NCBI RefSeq assembly: GCF_003344925.1
Contig: NZ_CP031188.1
Coordinates: 680,501 to 744,500, forward strand
DNA: 64,000 bases
Direction: 5' to 3'
Origin: Flavobacterium arcticum
GTDB lineage: Bacteria > Bacteroidota > Bacteroidia > Flavobacteriales > Flavobacteriaceae
In this document: positions 18,442 to 28,160 of the stretch, one piece after another
How positions within the stretch are numbered: the first letter of the stretch is position 1
Layout of the letters: the number at the start of each line of letters is the position of its first letter
Position numbers and translations under genes: made by a program
Notes under the pieces: model-generated
Databases searched by the model: none
The model's input: the letters and a program-made list of their open reading frames with translations, nothing else
Told to the model about the DNA's origin: nothing

Positions 18442-19542
18442 TTAAGTAGTAGCATCATTACTGTTATTAATAATTTTTTCTTGATGTCCTATACTTTCTT
18501 GATGTATGGCTTTAAAAAGGCGGTCTATAAATTCTTCTGTAAGTCCTTTTTCAAGCCCCATGGCAAGCATACGTTTGCGCACTTCATTCCAACGTCTATT
18601 TTGTAAAACCGCTACGTTATTCTCTTTTTTTAGTGCGCCTATATCTTCGGCTATTTGCATACGCTTACCTAATGTTTCCATCATTTTTGCATCATACTCA
18701 TCAATACGAAGTCTTAAATTTTGTAATTTGCTGTTAAACTCATCTGTTTCATCCGTTTTTTTGCGAAGTATAAGGTTTTGCAGTATTTGCTTTAAAGACT
18801 CAGGCGTTACCTGTTGTGCCGCATCACTCCATGCCTTATCAGGATTATTATGCGTCTCTATCATGAGTCCGTCATAATTCAAGTTAAGAGCCTGTTGTGA
18901 TACCTGCTGTATCATATCGCGCTTACCTGTAATGTGCGAAGGATCGCATATTATAGGAAGATCAGGAAAACGATCGTGTAGTTCAATAGGTATTTGCCAT
19001 TCGGGTATGTTGCGGTACTTTGTTTTTTCATACGTAGAAAAACCTCTATGTATTACGCCCAATTTACGAATGCCCGCATTATATATACGCTCTACTCCAC
19101 CAAGCCATAAAGCAAGATCGGGATTTACAGGGTTTTTTATCAATACTATTTTATCTGTGCCTTGCAGTGCATCGGCAATTTCCTGCACTGCAAATGGGTT
19201 TACAGTAGTACGTGCCCCTATCCATAGTATATCAATATCATGCTCTAAAGCGAGTTTTACATGGCTAGCATTTGCCACCTCAACCGCCATTAATAAGCCT
19301 GTTTCGGCTTTAGCCTTTTGCAGCCATCCTAAACCTATAGCGCCTACTCCCTCAAAACCTCCTGGTCGGGTTCGGGGTTTCCATATACCTGCACGGTATA
19401 TACTTACGTCACTATCTTTCAGTTGCCTTGCTATGTCTAATACTTGCTCTTCAGTCTCTGCACTACATGGCCCTGCTATTACTAATGGATGCGACAACTT
19501 TAAGTCGTCTACCCATTGTCTCATCTCACTATTATTTTCCAT
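18442..19542 (-). CDS. Bifunctional DAHP synthase / chorismate mutase
   Basis: Fusion of 366 residues. The N-terminal part (about 1-260) is a 3-deoxy-7-phosphoheptulonate synthase of the KDO8P-synthase-like type, with VIAGPCSAETEEQ, GIWKPRTRPGGFEG and ICDPSHITGKRD. The C-terminal part (about 275-360) is an AroQ-type chorismate mutase helix bundle (LRLRIDEYDAKMMETLGKRM ... RMLAMGLEKGL). It carries out the first step of the shikimate pathway and the branch step to prephenate, the mutase probably also acting as the regulatory domain. Divergent from gldA. The separate aroA lies about 10 kb further downstream on the same strand. Confidence 0.93.
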   Translation of the reverse strand: MENNSEMRQWVDDLKLSHPLVIAGPCSAETEEQVLDIARQLKDSDVSIYRAGIWKPRTRPGGFEGVGAIGLGWLQKAKAETGLLMAVEVANASHVKLALEHDIDILWIGARTTVNPFAVQEIADALQGTDKIVLIKNPVNPDLALWLGGVERIYNAGIRKLGVIHRGFSTYEKTKYRNIPEWQIPIELHDRFPDLPIICDPSHITGKRDMIQQVSQQALNLNYDGLMIETHNNPDKAWSDAAQQVTPESLKQILQNLILRKKTDETDEFNSKLQNLRLRIDEYDAKMMETLGKRMQIAEDIGALKKENNVAVLQNRRWNEVRKRMLAMGLEKGLTEEFIDRLFKAIHQESIGHQEKIINNSNDATT

Positions 19543-19558
19543 CTTCTAGATTATGGTA

Positions 19559-19586
19559 CAAAATTATGGAATTCTTACTACTTTTG
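19559..19586. promoter_or_regulatory. Back-to-back -7 boxes for the DAHP synthase gene and gldA
   Basis: On the minus strand TAATTTTG (19559-19566) and on the plus strand TACTTTTG (19579-19586) both fit TAnnTTTG, 12 bases apart. Neither has a clear -33 TTTG. The two promoters overlap, so polymerase binding at one may interfere with the other. Confidence 0.45.
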
Positions 19587-19603
19587 TTTAAAACAAACAC
19601 GCT

Positions 19604-20509
19604 ATGTCGATAGAGGTTAAGGATATTTCTAAAAGTTACGGAACGCAAAAAGCGCTCGATGCTGTTTCATTTACCATAAACAAAGGTGAAATTGTTGGTT
19701 TCTTAGGACCTAATGGTGCAGGAAAATCGACATTAATGAAAATACTTACTACTTATATTAGCGCTGATGAAGGTATGGCTCTTGTAAATGGCAGTGATGT
19801 AAAAAGCCAACAAAAAACTGTACAAAAAGCTGTAGGGTACTTGCCAGAGCACAACCCGTTATACCTCGACTTGTATGTGCGTGAATATCTTGCCTTTAAT
19901 GCCGATGTCTATAAAGTAGCTAAGTCTCGTATTGAGGAAGTTATACAACTTACAGGTTTAACACCTGAAGCAAATAAGAAAATAGGACAACTCTCTAAAG
20001 GGTACCGTCAGCGTGTGGGGCTCGCTACAGCACTACTACATGACCCAGAAGTACTAATACTAGACGAGCCTACTACAGGACTTGACCCTAACCAGCTTGT
20101 AGAGATAAGAGAGTTGATAAAAAACATTGGAAAAAACAAAACGGTATTCTTATCTACTCACATTATGCAAGAGGTAGAAGCTATTTGCGATAGAGTTATT
20201 ATTATTAATAAAGGGAAAATTGTAACCGATCGTAAGTTGAATAACCTAAGAAACGAAAAAGAGCAAGTAATAGAAGTAGCCTTTGATTACAGGGTTGAAG
20301 ATCAGCTTATAAAAAGCATACCTCACCTTGTTTCATATAAAAACACTTTCGATTTTACTTGGGAGCTTACTTTTTCTACAGAAGAAGATATGCGCCCTGC
20401 CCTATTTGACTTTGCGCATGATAATGGGTTGAAAACATTACAACTTAATCAGAAGAATAAAAATCTAGAAGCCGTATTTAGAGAAATGACTAAAAACCAA
20501 GAAGGATAG
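19604..20509 (+). CDS. gldA: Gliding-motility ABC transporter ATP-binding subunit GldA
   Basis: ATPase of 301 residues, with Walker A GPNGAGKST (residues 35-43), the signature LSKGYRQRVGLA, Walker B VLILDEPTTGLD and the H-loop STHIMQEVEA. The first half resembles many ABC ATPases; the length, the C-terminal domain after residue 215 and flavobacterial context point to GldA, which works with the GldF and GldG membrane subunits in gliding. Those partners are not next to it here. It ends 2 bases before the convergent lipoprotein gene. Confidence 0.85.
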   Translation: MSIEVKDISKSYGTQKALDAVSFTINKGEIVGFLGPNGAGKSTLMKILTTYISADEGMALVNGSDVKSQQKTVQKAVGYLPEHNPLYLDLYVREYLAFNADVYKVAKSRIEEVIQLTGLTPEANKKIGQLSKGYRQRVGLATALLHDPEVLILDEPTTGLDPNQLVEIRELIKNIGKNKTVFLSTHIMQEVEAICDRVIIINKGKIVTDRKLNNLRNEKEQVIEVAFDYRVEDQLIKSIPHLVSYKNTFDFTWELTFSTEEDMRPALFDFAHDNGLKTLQLNQKNKNLEAVFREMTKNQEG

Positions 20510-20511
20510 TT

Positions 20512-21261
20512 TTAGTTATATACTATATGCCCTGAGTACATTTGTTCTACCTCGATAACAGGTGGCTGATTTTTTAGCACCAAGTTACCTGTAGAGTATA
20601 TAGTGCCTTTTACTTCCAGTTGCGGGTTTATAATAATATCATTAGAGCTTCGCTGAAAAACTTCTACTTTTTGAGCAATTAGTTCGTTTCCTTCAAATCG
20701 AGAATCGCCATTATAAAACTTCACAAAAAGGTTAGTAACACTACCTGTAATTTTATAATAAGTAAACTGGTCGTCTTGTACAACAAGAGTTTCGGCATTT
20801 ATATTCAACTCAAATTCTCCCGATGCTGTTTCGCTATACAAGCCAGACTCTAACGCGAGAGAAGGAAAGGTAAGCAATCCGTCAGATTTTACCGCAAACT
20901 GCGAAGCAGAATATATTTTTTCTAGATGTGGCGTAGTCACATATACTGTGGTATTGTTATAGTCACGTGTCCAGTTACAGTTATTATTGTTAGTAACAAA
21001 TAACACACCATCGACAACTTTAGTAGTTATATACTCTTTAAGATTCTCACCTGTCTGTATCGTTACTCGTTGCTCTGTGCCCTCTTTTATAACCAACTCA
21101 ATACCCATCGAAATATGTATGGTAGTAAAATCGGCTACAGCCATATCATAATGTACAGTATCTCCTGCTGCTTTAAAACATTCAAGAGATGAGTCATTAT
21201 TGCAGGCCGTCATCAACTGCAAAACAAGTATTAAAACTGTAAATCGTTGTATTAAATTCAT
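20512..21261 (-). CDS. Head-GIN (DUF2807) domain lipoprotein
   Basis: A 249-residue lipoprotein: signal peptide with lipobox LMTAC (Cys20), then a right-handed beta-helix-like DUF2807 domain. Repeated beta-strand pattern (IHISMGIELVIKEG, LVVQDDQFTYYKITGSVTN, VEVFQRSSNDIIINPQLEVKG) is typical of the head-GIN family, named from bacterial putative auto-transporter-like adhesins. It is 4 bases downstream of the PagL-like gene and likely in one operon with it. Function unknown; location at a membrane is expected from the lipobox. Confidence 0.85.
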   Translation of the reverse strand: MNLIQRFTVLILVLQLMTACNNDSSLECFKAAGDTVHYDMAVADFTTIHISMGIELVIKEGTEQRVTIQTGENLKEYITTKVVDGVLFVTNNNNCNWTRDYNNTTVYVTTPHLEKIYSASQFAVKSDGLLTFPSLALESGLYSETASGEFELNINAETLVVQDDQFTYYKITGSVTNLFVKFYNGDSRFEGNELIAQKVEVFQRSSNDIIINPQLEVKGTIYSTGNLVLKNQPPVIEVEQMYSGHIVYN

Positions 21262-21265
21262 AATT

Positions 21266-22363
21266 TTATAGTCTTACACCCATAGTAAACTCAAGTACTT
21301 CAGCTTTTGCCATATGCGTTTTAAGTCCAAATCCACCAAATATTTTTTTACTGAAATAATATTTCATTCCTACCCTTTGGTACAGGCTCCCTGTCGATTT
21401 AAAAGGCTCATATACATAAATACCTGCTTGTGTTTCGAGTGATAGCTTATTTATAAATAATTCGTGCCCTACAAATACTCCAACTTTTCTATAATCGGTA
21501 TTGGGATCTACATTTTCTTCAGGAAAAGCAACTGATTTAAATTTTATATACTCCTCTAAGTACTTAGGCCAAAAGAAATCGACACCTAACTGAAAGGCAC
21601 TCTTTCTACTCCATCTTTTATCTGCATAAAAAGACAGAGCGTAGTAAGGATACTTCTCTCCTCCTATAACATCATTTTCGTTAACCCCTCCCCTAAAGGC
21701 TATGTTATATCGCACAGGCTCTTTATAAGCAATACTATCTTGATGTCTCGGTATATACATATGATTTTTAGCTCTGCTAAAAGTATAATTAAGCCCTGCA
21801 TTTATGGCTAAAGTATTAGTGCTTGTGTTAGGCGATTTCATACTACCATTACTATGATGTATAAACGATACACCTGCCTGTATACCGAATCCTTGCCATA
21901 AATCAAGTTTATTATAATTCAGCATAAAATAGGTGGTAGGCATAATGCTAGACCCGTAGGCATAGTTCCTAAAATTGGTTTCTTTATCATAAGGGTTGGT
22001 GTTATAAGCTACACCTTGCCCTATGCGAAACACGAGGTTTCTTTTCAGGAAATAAAAGTTATAATGACCATATAGCCCATACATTTCTCCTAAGGCTTTA
22101 CTTTTCATATCTTCATAATGAAACGAAACACCATAATCGGGGTAATTGTAAGCTGACTCCCACTGTTTTTCGCCAAAAGTTTTTCGGTTAAAACTGATAA
22201 TAACCCCTTCTGGATGTCCTGTTATCAGGTGCTGTATTGACTTACGGTGCTGAACTACATTACCATAGAAATAATTAGCATCAACAAAGCATTTACCTTC
22301 AGACTCTTGCTGGGCAAATATACACTGTGTTAATAGCAGTAAAAGATAAAGAAAATACCTCAT
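21266..22363 (-). CDS. PagL-like outer-membrane acyloxyacyl hydrolase
   Basis: A 365-residue secreted protein with signal peptide (YLLLLLTQCIFAQ) and an outer-membrane beta barrel. The segment FIHHSNG (His169-His170-Ser171) matches the catalytic His-Ser of the lipid A 3-O-deacylase PagL/acyloxyacyl hydrolase family, and the flanking QGFGIQAGVSF strand also fits. It is about twice the length of proteobacterial PagL, as is common in Bacteroidota, with an extra C-terminal barrel-like part. Removal of an acyl chain from lipid A is the family function; activity here is inferred. Confidence 0.8.
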   Translation of the reverse strand: MRYFLYLLLLLTQCIFAQQESEGKCFVDANYFYGNVVQHRKSIQHLITGHPEGVIISFNRKTFGEKQWESAYNYPDYGVSFHYEDMKSKALGEMYGLYGHYNFYFLKRNLVFRIGQGVAYNTNPYDKETNFRNYAYGSSIMPTTYFMLNYNKLDLWQGFGIQAGVSFIHHSNGSMKSPNTSTNTLAINAGLNYTFSRAKNHMYIPRHQDSIAYKEPVRYNIAFRGGVNENDVIGGEKYPYYALSFYADKRWSRKSAFQLGVDFFWPKYLEEYIKFKSVAFPEENVDPNTDYRKVGVFVGHELFINKLSLETQAGIYVYEPFKSTGSLYQRVGMKYYFSKKIFGGFGLKTHMAKAEVLEFTMGVRL

Positions 22364-22394
22364 TATAAACTTAATGAAGCAAATATAATAGAAT

Positions 22395-23351
22395 TTAAAA
22401 AACCGCCTTTGCTACTGCTTTAATATTATCTGATTTTCCCATAGAATAATAATGCAGTACAGGTATTCCTGCTGCAATCAGCTCTTTACTTTGTGCAATA
22501 CACCATTCTACCCCCACTTGCCTAACAGCTTCATTATCCTTTGCTCGCACCACTTCCATTATAAGTTCATCAGGCAGGTCAACCTTAAACCGATGCGGTA
22601 TTTGATTTAATTGCTTTCTGGTAGAAATAGGTTTTAACCCTGGAATAATAGGTACGGTAATACCCTCTTCTCTGCATTTAGCTACAAAATTGAAGAACTT
22701 TTTATTGTCAAAAAACATTTGGGTTACTATATAAGTAGCCCCATTTTTAATTTTCTGCTTTAGGAAATGAATATCACTATCAAGACTGGGGGCTTCCATG
22801 TGCTTTTCGGGATAACCTGCCACACCAATACAAAAATTAGTAGCCGAAGTGTTTTGTAAATATTCATCAAGATATAGCCCTTTGTTGAGGTTTTCTATCT
22901 GAGTAACCAAATCGCTCGCAAACTGATTCCCCTCTTTTTCAGGTTTAAAATAAATTTCGCTTTTTACGGCATCGCCACGAAGTGCCAATACATTATCTAT
23001 ACCCAAAAAATCGAGATCTATCAAGAAGTTTTCGGTATCCTCTTTAGTAAATCCACCACATAGTATATGCGGAATGGCATCTACTTTATACTTATTTTGT
23101 ATCGCGGCACAAATACCCACCGTACCAGGGCGTTTTTTTACAATTCGCTTTTCTAATAGCCCGCTAGGCAATTCTTTATATTCGTATTCTTCTCTATGAT
23201 AGGTTACATCTATAAACGGCGGATTAAACTCCATCAAAGGATCAATACTATCAAAAATAGACTGTATATTTTGTCCTTTTAATGGCGGTAATATCTCAAA
23301 AGAAAATAATGATTTTCCGTTTGCTTTTTCTATATGTTCGGTTACTTTCAT
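22395..23351 (-). CDS. metF: Methylenetetrahydrofolate reductase
   Basis: FAD enzyme that reduces 5,10-methylene-THF to 5-methyl-THF, the methyl donor for MetH. The 318 residues form the expected TIM barrel, starting with FSFEILPPLKG (catalytic Glu) and containing DNVLALRGDA, CIGVAGYPEKH and YIVTQMFFDNKKF. It lies 3 bases downstream of metH and completes a metH-N/metH-C/metF operon that supplies and uses the methyl group, all under one SAM-I riboswitch. Confidence 0.96.
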   Translation of the reverse strand: MKVTEHIEKANGKSLFSFEILPPLKGQNIQSIFDSIDPLMEFNPPFIDVTYHREEYEYKELPSGLLEKRIVKKRPGTVGICAAIQNKYKVDAIPHILCGGFTKEDTENFLIDLDFLGIDNVLALRGDAVKSEIYFKPEKEGNQFASDLVTQIENLNKGLYLDEYLQNTSATNFCIGVAGYPEKHMEAPSLDSDIHFLKQKIKNGATYIVTQMFFDNKKFFNFVAKCREEGITVPIIPGLKPISTRKQLNQIPHRFKVDLPDELIMEVVRAKDNEAVRQVGVEWCIAQSKELIAAGIPVLHYYSMGKSDNIKAVAKAVF

Positions 23352-23354
23352 TTC

Positions 23355-26030
23355 TTATTCTGATATATTAGGATTAAGCCATTTTTCGGCTTCTGCTAGT
23401 GTTATATTTCTTCGTTTGGCATAATCTTTTATTTGGTCTTGTTTTATTTTCCCTAACCCAAAGTATTTACTTTCAGGGTGTGCAAAATAATACCCTGATA
23501 CCGATGCTGCTGGCCACATAGCAAGGCTTTCTGTCAGTTTTACACCTGTATTTTGCTCTACATTAAGTAATTGCCAAATTGTTTTCTTCTCTAAATGGTC
23601 AGGACACGCTGGGTAGCCTGGTGCAGGACGGATACCTTTATATTCTTCCTTAATTAATGCATCATTACTCAATATTTCATTTTTAGCATAACCCCAAGTT
23701 TCCTTACGTACTTCTTTGTGTAAATATTCTGCAAAGGCTTCAGCAAGTCGATCAGCTAACGCTTTTATCATAATTGAATTATAATCGTCATGCTGTGCTT
23801 CAAATTCTTTTGCTTTCTTCTCTGTCCCAAAACCCGTAGTAACACAAAAAGCTCCTATATAATCTTGCTTACCTGATTCTTTTGGAGCTATAAAATCGGC
23901 TAAGGCGATATTCGACGCACCTTTAGTTTTTTTCGATTGTTGCCTAAGCGTTAAAAATTTTGCTATTGCCGAGCCTTTTTCATTATATACCTCAATATCA
24001 TCATCCTGAACCTGATTAGCAGGGAATATCCCATAGACTCCTTTTGCTTGTAGCCAATTTTCATTTACTATTTTACGCAACATTTTTTGTGCATCTTTAA
24101 AAAGCAATTGTGCCTGTTCTCCTACTACCTCATCGTTTAAAATAGCGGGATATTTACCATGTAAGTCCCATGTTCTAAAAAATGGTGTCCAGTCGATATA
24201 TTTTACTAATTCCGATAGTTGAGGCTCGATAGTTGCCACCCCTATAAACTCAGGCTTATAGGGTATAAAATTATTCCAGTATAATCGTAATTTATTGGCT
24301 CTTGCCTGCGCTATAGTAAGATAGTCTTTATCGCGCGCACGACTAAGATAGCCTTCACGCAACTCATCATATTCGGCACGCAACTTTGCATTATAATCTA
24401 TTTTAGTATTGGCATTAAGCAGATTACCCGCTACAGTTACAGCCCGCGAAGCATCATTTACATGCACTACAGTTTCCCTGTATTCGGGGGCTATTTTTAC
24501 AGCGGTATGTGCTCGCGAGGTAGTTGCCCCACCTATCATGATAGGGATACTGATGTTTAGTTTATCCATCTCTTTCGCGAGATATACCATTTCATCAAGC
24601 GACGGAGTTATTAAACCACTAAGTCCTATAATATCTACTTGCTCTTTTATAGCAGTTTCAATAATTTTTTCAGGCGGAACCATCACACCCAAATCTATAA
24701 TCTCGAAATTATTACACGCTAATACTACTGCTACTATATTTTTACCAATATCATGCACATCGCCTTTTACAGTTGCCATCAATACCTTACCTGCACTAGA
24801 AGAACGTCCATCTTTTTCTGCTTCAATAAATGGTAAAAGATATGCCACTGCTTTTTTCATTACCCGTGCCGACTTAACCACTTGTGGCAAAAACATTTTT
24901 CCGCTACCAAAAAGGTCGCCCACTACATTCATACCTGCCATAAGATTTATCTCGATAACTTCAATAGGTTTTGCTGCTTGTTGCCTTGCTTCCTCTATAT
25001 CTTGTACTATAAATTCATCAATACCTTTTACCAGTGCATGGGTAAGTCTTTCCTGTATGGGTAGCGAGCGCCACTCTTGTGCTTGTTTTTCATTTACCCG
25101 CACATTGCCTTTTAGGTTTTCGGCTAATACTAAAAGTCTTTCGGTAGCATCATCACACCTATCGAGCAGCACATCTTCTACATGCTGTAATAACTCTTTG
25201 TCAATAGCATCATATACCTCAAGCATTTCGGGGTTTACAATTCCCATATCCATTCCGTTTTGTATGGCATGGTATAAAAATGCCGAGTGCATTGCTTCCC
25301 TCACTCTATCGTTACCTCGAAAAGAAAAAGACACATTACTAACCCCACCACTCACATGGGCATAAGGCAGGTTTTCTCGTATCCATTTTGTAGCCTGAAA
25401 GAAATCTAAAGCATTTTTACGATGCTCCTCCATTCCTGTAGCAACGGGAAAAATATTCGGATCAAAAATAATATCCTGTGGCGGAAACCCCACTTTATCA
25501 ACCAAAATATCATAACTGCGTTTACAAATATCAATACGCCTTTGGTAGGTATCTGCCTGACCAACTTCGTCAAAAGCCATAACGATAACGGCTGCACCAT
25601 AGCGTTTTACTTTTTTAGCATGACTGATAAAAAGCTCCTCACCTTCTTTCAGGCTGATGGAATTTACTACGCTTTTGCCTTGTGTAACTTTTAGTCCTGC
25701 CTCTATAATTTCCCATTTAGAGCTATCAATCATTACAGGTACACGGGCAATATCAGGTTCGGCTGCTATCAGGTTCAGGAAGGTTGTCATGGCATGAACG
25801 CCATCGAGCATTCCTTCATCCATATTGATATCAATAATCTGTGCACCGCCCTCTACCTGAGCGCGGGCAACATCCAGCGCTTCCTCATATTTCTCCTCTT
25901 TTATCAGTCGCAAAAACTTACGAGACCCCGTAACATTAGTGCGCTCCCCTACATTAATAAAGTTACTTTCAGGTGTTACTACTAAGGGCTCAAGCCCTGA
26001 TAATTGTAAATATTTATCTTTCGCTGCCAT
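23355..26030 (-). CDS. metH: Methionine synthase, folate/cobalamin/activation part of split MetH
   Basis: An 891-residue protein with the three C-terminal MetH modules. These are a pterin-binding TIM barrel (about 1-290, [13 protein letters not shown] and [12 protein letters not shown]), a B12 module with cap and DVHDIGKN (His426, the lower cobalt ligand), and a SAM-dependent reactivation domain (about 560-891, [12 protein letters not shown]). It needs the separate homocysteine-binding protein encoded just upstream, whose stop overlaps this ATG by one base. Together they make cobalamin-dependent methionine synthase. Split MetH is common in Bacteroidota. Confidence 0.96.
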   Translation of the reverse strand: MAAKDKYLQLSGLEPLVVTPESNFINVGERTNVTGSRKFLRLIKEEKYEEALDVARAQVEGGAQIIDINMDEGMLDGVHAMTTFLNLIAAEPDIARVPVMIDSSKWEIIEAGLKVTQGKSVVNSISLKEGEELFISHAKKVKRYGAAVIVMAFDEVGQADTYQRRIDICKRSYDILVDKVGFPPQDIIFDPNIFPVATGMEEHRKNALDFFQATKWIRENLPYAHVSGGVSNVSFSFRGNDRVREAMHSAFLYHAIQNGMDMGIVNPEMLEVYDAIDKELLQHVEDVLLDRCDDATERLLVLAENLKGNVRVNEKQAQEWRSLPIQERLTHALVKGIDEFIVQDIEEARQQAAKPIEVIEINLMAGMNVVGDLFGSGKMFLPQVVKSARVMKKAVAYLLPFIEAEKDGRSSSAGKVLMATVKGDVHDIGKNIVAVVLACNNFEIIDLGVMVPPEKIIETAIKEQVDIIGLSGLITPSLDEMVYLAKEMDKLNISIPIMIGGATTSRAHTAVKIAPEYRETVVHVNDASRAVTVAGNLLNANTKIDYNAKLRAEYDELREGYLSRARDKDYLTIAQARANKLRLYWNNFIPYKPEFIGVATIEPQLSELVKYIDWTPFFRTWDLHGKYPAILNDEVVGEQAQLLFKDAQKMLRKIVNENWLQAKGVYGIFPANQVQDDDIEVYNEKGSAIAKFLTLRQQSKKTKGASNIALADFIAPKESGKQDYIGAFCVTTGFGTEKKAKEFEAQHDDYNSIMIKALADRLAEAFAEYLHKEVRKETWGYAKNEILSNDALIKEEYKGIRPAPGYPACPDHLEKKTIWQLLNVEQNTGVKLTESLAMWPAASVSGYYFAHPESKYFGLGKIKQDQIKDYAKRRNITLAEAEKWLNPNISE

Positions 26031-27028
26031 TATACTACAAATTCTTTTCGTGGTTTATAATTTTGAGCAACTTCCGCTATCAGCCTGATATGCTCTGGCG
26101 TAGTACCGCAACAACCACCTATAATATTTACCAAATTATCATCTAAATACTCTTTTATGAGTTGTTGCATTTCCTCGGGAGTTTGGTCATATTCACCAAA
26201 GGCATTAGGCAATCCCGCATTGGGGTGTGCCGATATATTTAGTGTAGTATTGTGTGCCAGTCGTTTTAAATACGGTTTCAATTGGTCAGCACCTAAAGCG
26301 CAATTAAAACCAATACTTAACAACGGGATATGCGAAATAGAAATAAGAAAAGCTTCTACCGTCTGCCCCGAAAGCGTACGCCCCGAAGCATCGGTTATTG
26401 TACCGCTTACCATAATTGGAATATCGACATCCAACTCCTCTTTAACCTCTTCGATTGCAAAAAGGGCTGCTTTGGCATTTAGGGTGTCGAATATGGTTTC
26501 TACCAAGAGTATATCTACACCGCCTTCTATTAAAGCTTTAGTTTGTTCTTTATAGGCGACAACCAGTTCATCAAAAGTTATAGCACGAAAGCCCGGGTCG
26601 TTAACATCAGGACTCATACTGGCGGTACGATTAGTAGGCCCTATTGAGCCTGCTACAAATCGGGGTTTATTTGGGTTGGCTTGTGTAAATTCATCGGCTG
26701 CTTCGCGTGCCAGTCGCGCCGATTCATAATTGAGTTCGTAAACCAAATGTTCCATGTGATAATCTGCCATACCAATGGTGGTACTGCTAAAGGTATTGGT
26801 TTCCACAATATCGGCTCCCGCTTCAAAATAGTTGCGGTGTACTTCTTTTATAGCTTCGGGTTGCGTAAGCGATAGTAAATCGTTGTTACCTTGTAATGAA
26901 TGCGGGAAATCGGCAAAGCGCTCTCCCCTGAAATCTTCTTCGCTAAATTTATAGCGCTGCAACATGGTACCCATTGCTCCGTCGAGAACGAGTATTCTGT
27001 TTTTTAATGCTTGGTGTATTTTTGACAT
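26030..27028 (-). CDS. Homocysteine S-methyltransferase domain, N-terminal part of split MetH
   Basis: A 332-residue TIM-barrel protein that binds homocysteine through zinc. All three zinc cysteines are present: GFNCALG (Cys243) and [10 protein letters not shown] (Cys306, Cys307). The start [17 protein letters not shown] is the classic MetH N-terminus. It equals the first module of a full-length MetH and is translationally coupled (TAATG) to the rest of the enzyme. Transcription is probably governed by the SAM-I riboswitch 80 bases upstream. Confidence 0.95.
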   Translation of the reverse strand: MSKIHQALKNRILVLDGAMGTMLQRYKFSEEDFRGERFADFPHSLQGNNDLLSLTQPEAIKEVHRNYFEAGADIVETNTFSSTTIGMADYHMEHLVYELNYESARLAREAADEFTQANPNKPRFVAGSIGPTNRTASMSPDVNDPGFRAITFDELVVAYKEQTKALIEGGVDILLVETIFDTLNAKAALFAIEEVKEELDVDIPIMVSGTITDASGRTLSGQTVEAFLISISHIPLLSIGFNCALGADQLKPYLKRLAHNTTLNISAHPNAGLPNAFGEYDQTPEEMQQLIKEYLDDNLVNIIGGCCGTTPEHIRLIAEVAQNYKPRKEFVV

Positions 27029-27080
27029 TCTTTTTAGTTATAATGTTTACTAAAAATATGTCATCAAAAAAGGGAGTGAG

Positions 27081-27101
27081 AATATTGCGATAAGCAATAT
27101 T
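27081..27101 (-). promoter_or_regulatory. Hairpin in the expression platform after the SAM-I riboswitch
   Basis: Perfect 8-bp stem AATATTGC/GCAATATT with a five-base loop, 6 bases after the riboswitch P1 on the minus strand. A TTTTTT run follows only after 8 further bases, so it is a poor classical terminator. It may act on translation or as a weak terminator. Confidence 0.4.
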
Positions 27102-27106
27102 ACGTG

Positions 27107-27210
27107 TGTTATCTATCCGCATTACTGTGGTAGAATTTAGCACCTTCTTTAAAAGTTAAAGGGTTGCTAAGGCTTCATCGGGTCTATTCCCTCTGCCTTT
27201 CGTGATAACA
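27107..27210 (-). ncRNA. SAM-I (S-box) riboswitch before metH/metF
   Basis: On the minus strand the leader contains the S-box core in order. P1 TGTTATC (27210-27204) pairs with GATAACA (27113-27107). Between them are GAGGGAATAGACCC, GATGAAG, the GCAACC junction and GGTGCTAAATTC, with a P4 stem before the P1 return. These are the conserved SAM-contacting segments of class I. High SAM should turn the operon off. The aptamer starts about 20 bases after the predicted transcription start and ends 78 bases before the first ATG. Confidence 0.92.
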
Positions 27211-27233
27211 TATCAGTCTGTGTAAGAACAGAG

Positions 27234-27265
27234 CAAAGTAAGGAAATAAATTTTTATGACGCAAA
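27234..27265 (-). promoter_or_regulatory. Promoter of the metH/metF operon
   Basis: On the minus strand TTTG (27265-27262), a 20-base spacer and TTACTTTG (27241-27234) closely fit the -33/-7 consensus, with one mismatch in the -7 box. The expected start lies just before the SAM-I riboswitch. Confidence 0.6.
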
Positions 27266-27510
27266 TTTGTTTTAAATTCATGCTTTAACTTTTACGATAA
27301 GAATTTTAGAGTTATAGACATAAACAATAACTGATTAGATATAAATCCACTTTGCCTTTTATTTCAATCTTGATTTAATTAAGTATTAGTTATTAACAAT
27401 TTTCTCATAATTGTTAACGCTAAATAGATATTTATTACATCCATTAAACTTCTAAAACATCTTATTATCACTGATAAACAAAGAGAAAACAGCTATCAAA
27501 AAAATAAAAA

Positions 27511-27544
27511 CAACATCAAACAACATCAAACAACATCAAACAAA
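27511..27544. repeat. Tandem repeat of CAACATCAAA (3.4 copies)
   Basis: Ten-base unit repeated three times without change and then CAAA. The period of one DNA helical turn, about 35-70 bases upstream of a -33 element, would suit a row of binding sites on one face of the helix. Too short for a CRISPR array. Confidence 0.9.
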
Positions 27545-27577
27545 CTTTACTTAAACTCTATTTACATATTATACATG

Positions 27578-27610
27578 TTGTTTTTTAATTCATTTTTTTG
27601 TTTATATTTG
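27578..27610 (+). promoter_or_regulatory. Promoter of the 27.7-kb hypothetical gene
   Basis: TTG at 27578-27580, a 22-base spacer, then TATATTTG at 27603-27610, a full TAnnTTTG match. This predicts a 5' leader of about 90 bases. Confidence 0.55.
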
Positions 27611-27706
27611 TCTCAATGTATAGAACACTGAAAAAAGTGAAACAAGAGGTTATTTAATTTTTTTGAATTAAAAATAAATTTTTACTAATAAAAATCTCAG
27701 CACATT

Positions 27707-28153
27707 ATGGATACTAAAGAAGATTTGATCAGAAAAAGGCATGAGCTTTTAAAACGAGCCGAATTAATATCATTAGTCTTACAAGCAGAGTACGGTGAGG
27801 TAGTTGATAGTAAACCTAATGTTATATTTGATTCTTCAATAAATGGCGTTTTTCCAATGAAGGGAGGTACAGTTAAGCAAATATTATGGTTGTTCGAAAA
27901 TGTTTTTAGCAAATCTGTAAAATTAAAAGAAGTTGTTGAAAAACTAGAAGAATATAAAGGCGAAAACATAAAAATAGATAATCTTGTGAGGCGCATGAGA
28001 ACAGATAAAAAGCTTGTTATGGTTAAATATGAAAATAAGCAAATCTTAAGTTGGTGGGGGAAGCCTGAATGGATTAATGGAAATGATTTTGATAAGGAAT
28101 ATAAATCTGACGATGCTCCTGAAACAGATATTAAGGAAGTAGTTGGATCTTAA
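27707..28153 (+). CDS. Hypothetical protein, possible winged-helix fold
   Basis: A 148-residue soluble protein that I do not recognise. The N-terminal 30 residues form a charged helix (KEDLIRKRHELLKRAELISLVLQ). Residues 55-120 read helix-helix-helix-strand-strand (VKQILWLFENVF, LKEVVEKLEEYKG, IDNLVRRMRTDKKLVMVKYENKQILSWW), which resembles a winged helix-turn-helix. The C-terminus is acidic. No signal peptide or membrane segment. It stands alone with its own promoter, next to repeats and a probable small RNA. A DNA- or RNA-binding role is possible but only inferred from pattern. Confidence 0.7.
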   Translation: MDTKEDLIRKRHELLKRAELISLVLQAEYGEVVDSKPNVIFDSSINGVFPMKGGTVKQILWLFENVFSKSVKLKEVVEKLEEYKGENIKIDNLVRRMRTDKKLVMVKYENKQILSWWGKPEWINGNDFDKEYKSDDAPETDIKEVVGS

Positions 28154-28160
28154 TGAAAAT

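Larger units (their letters stand above)
27266..27706. other. AT-rich intergenic region with a 10-bp tandem repeat
   Basis: Gene-free stretch between the metH promoter and the winged-helix-like gene. It holds three exact tandem copies of CAACATCAAA (27511-27540) plus the first four bases of a fourth, and then a promoter for the next gene (27578-27610). Otherwise it is very AT-rich and I see no coding potential. Confidence 0.7.

Noticed and set aside
18932..19549. Plus-strand ORF of 205 residues opposite the DAHP synthase gene
   Set aside because: Antisense shadow of a well-supported gene; Ser/Ile/Cys-rich translation without domains.
24409..25365. Plus-strand ORF of 318 residues opposite metH
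   Set aside because: It is a Ser/Thr/Ile-rich reflection of the metH coding sequence on the other strand, with no start context or family-like motif.
26949..27143. Minus-strand ORF of 64 residues overlapping the metH start
   Set aside because: It lies across the SAM-I riboswitch and the beginning of the homocysteine methyltransferase gene; its composition has no protein-like pattern.
27511..27544. Possible CRISPR array
   Set aside because: Units are only 10 bases with no spacers, and no cas gene is present.
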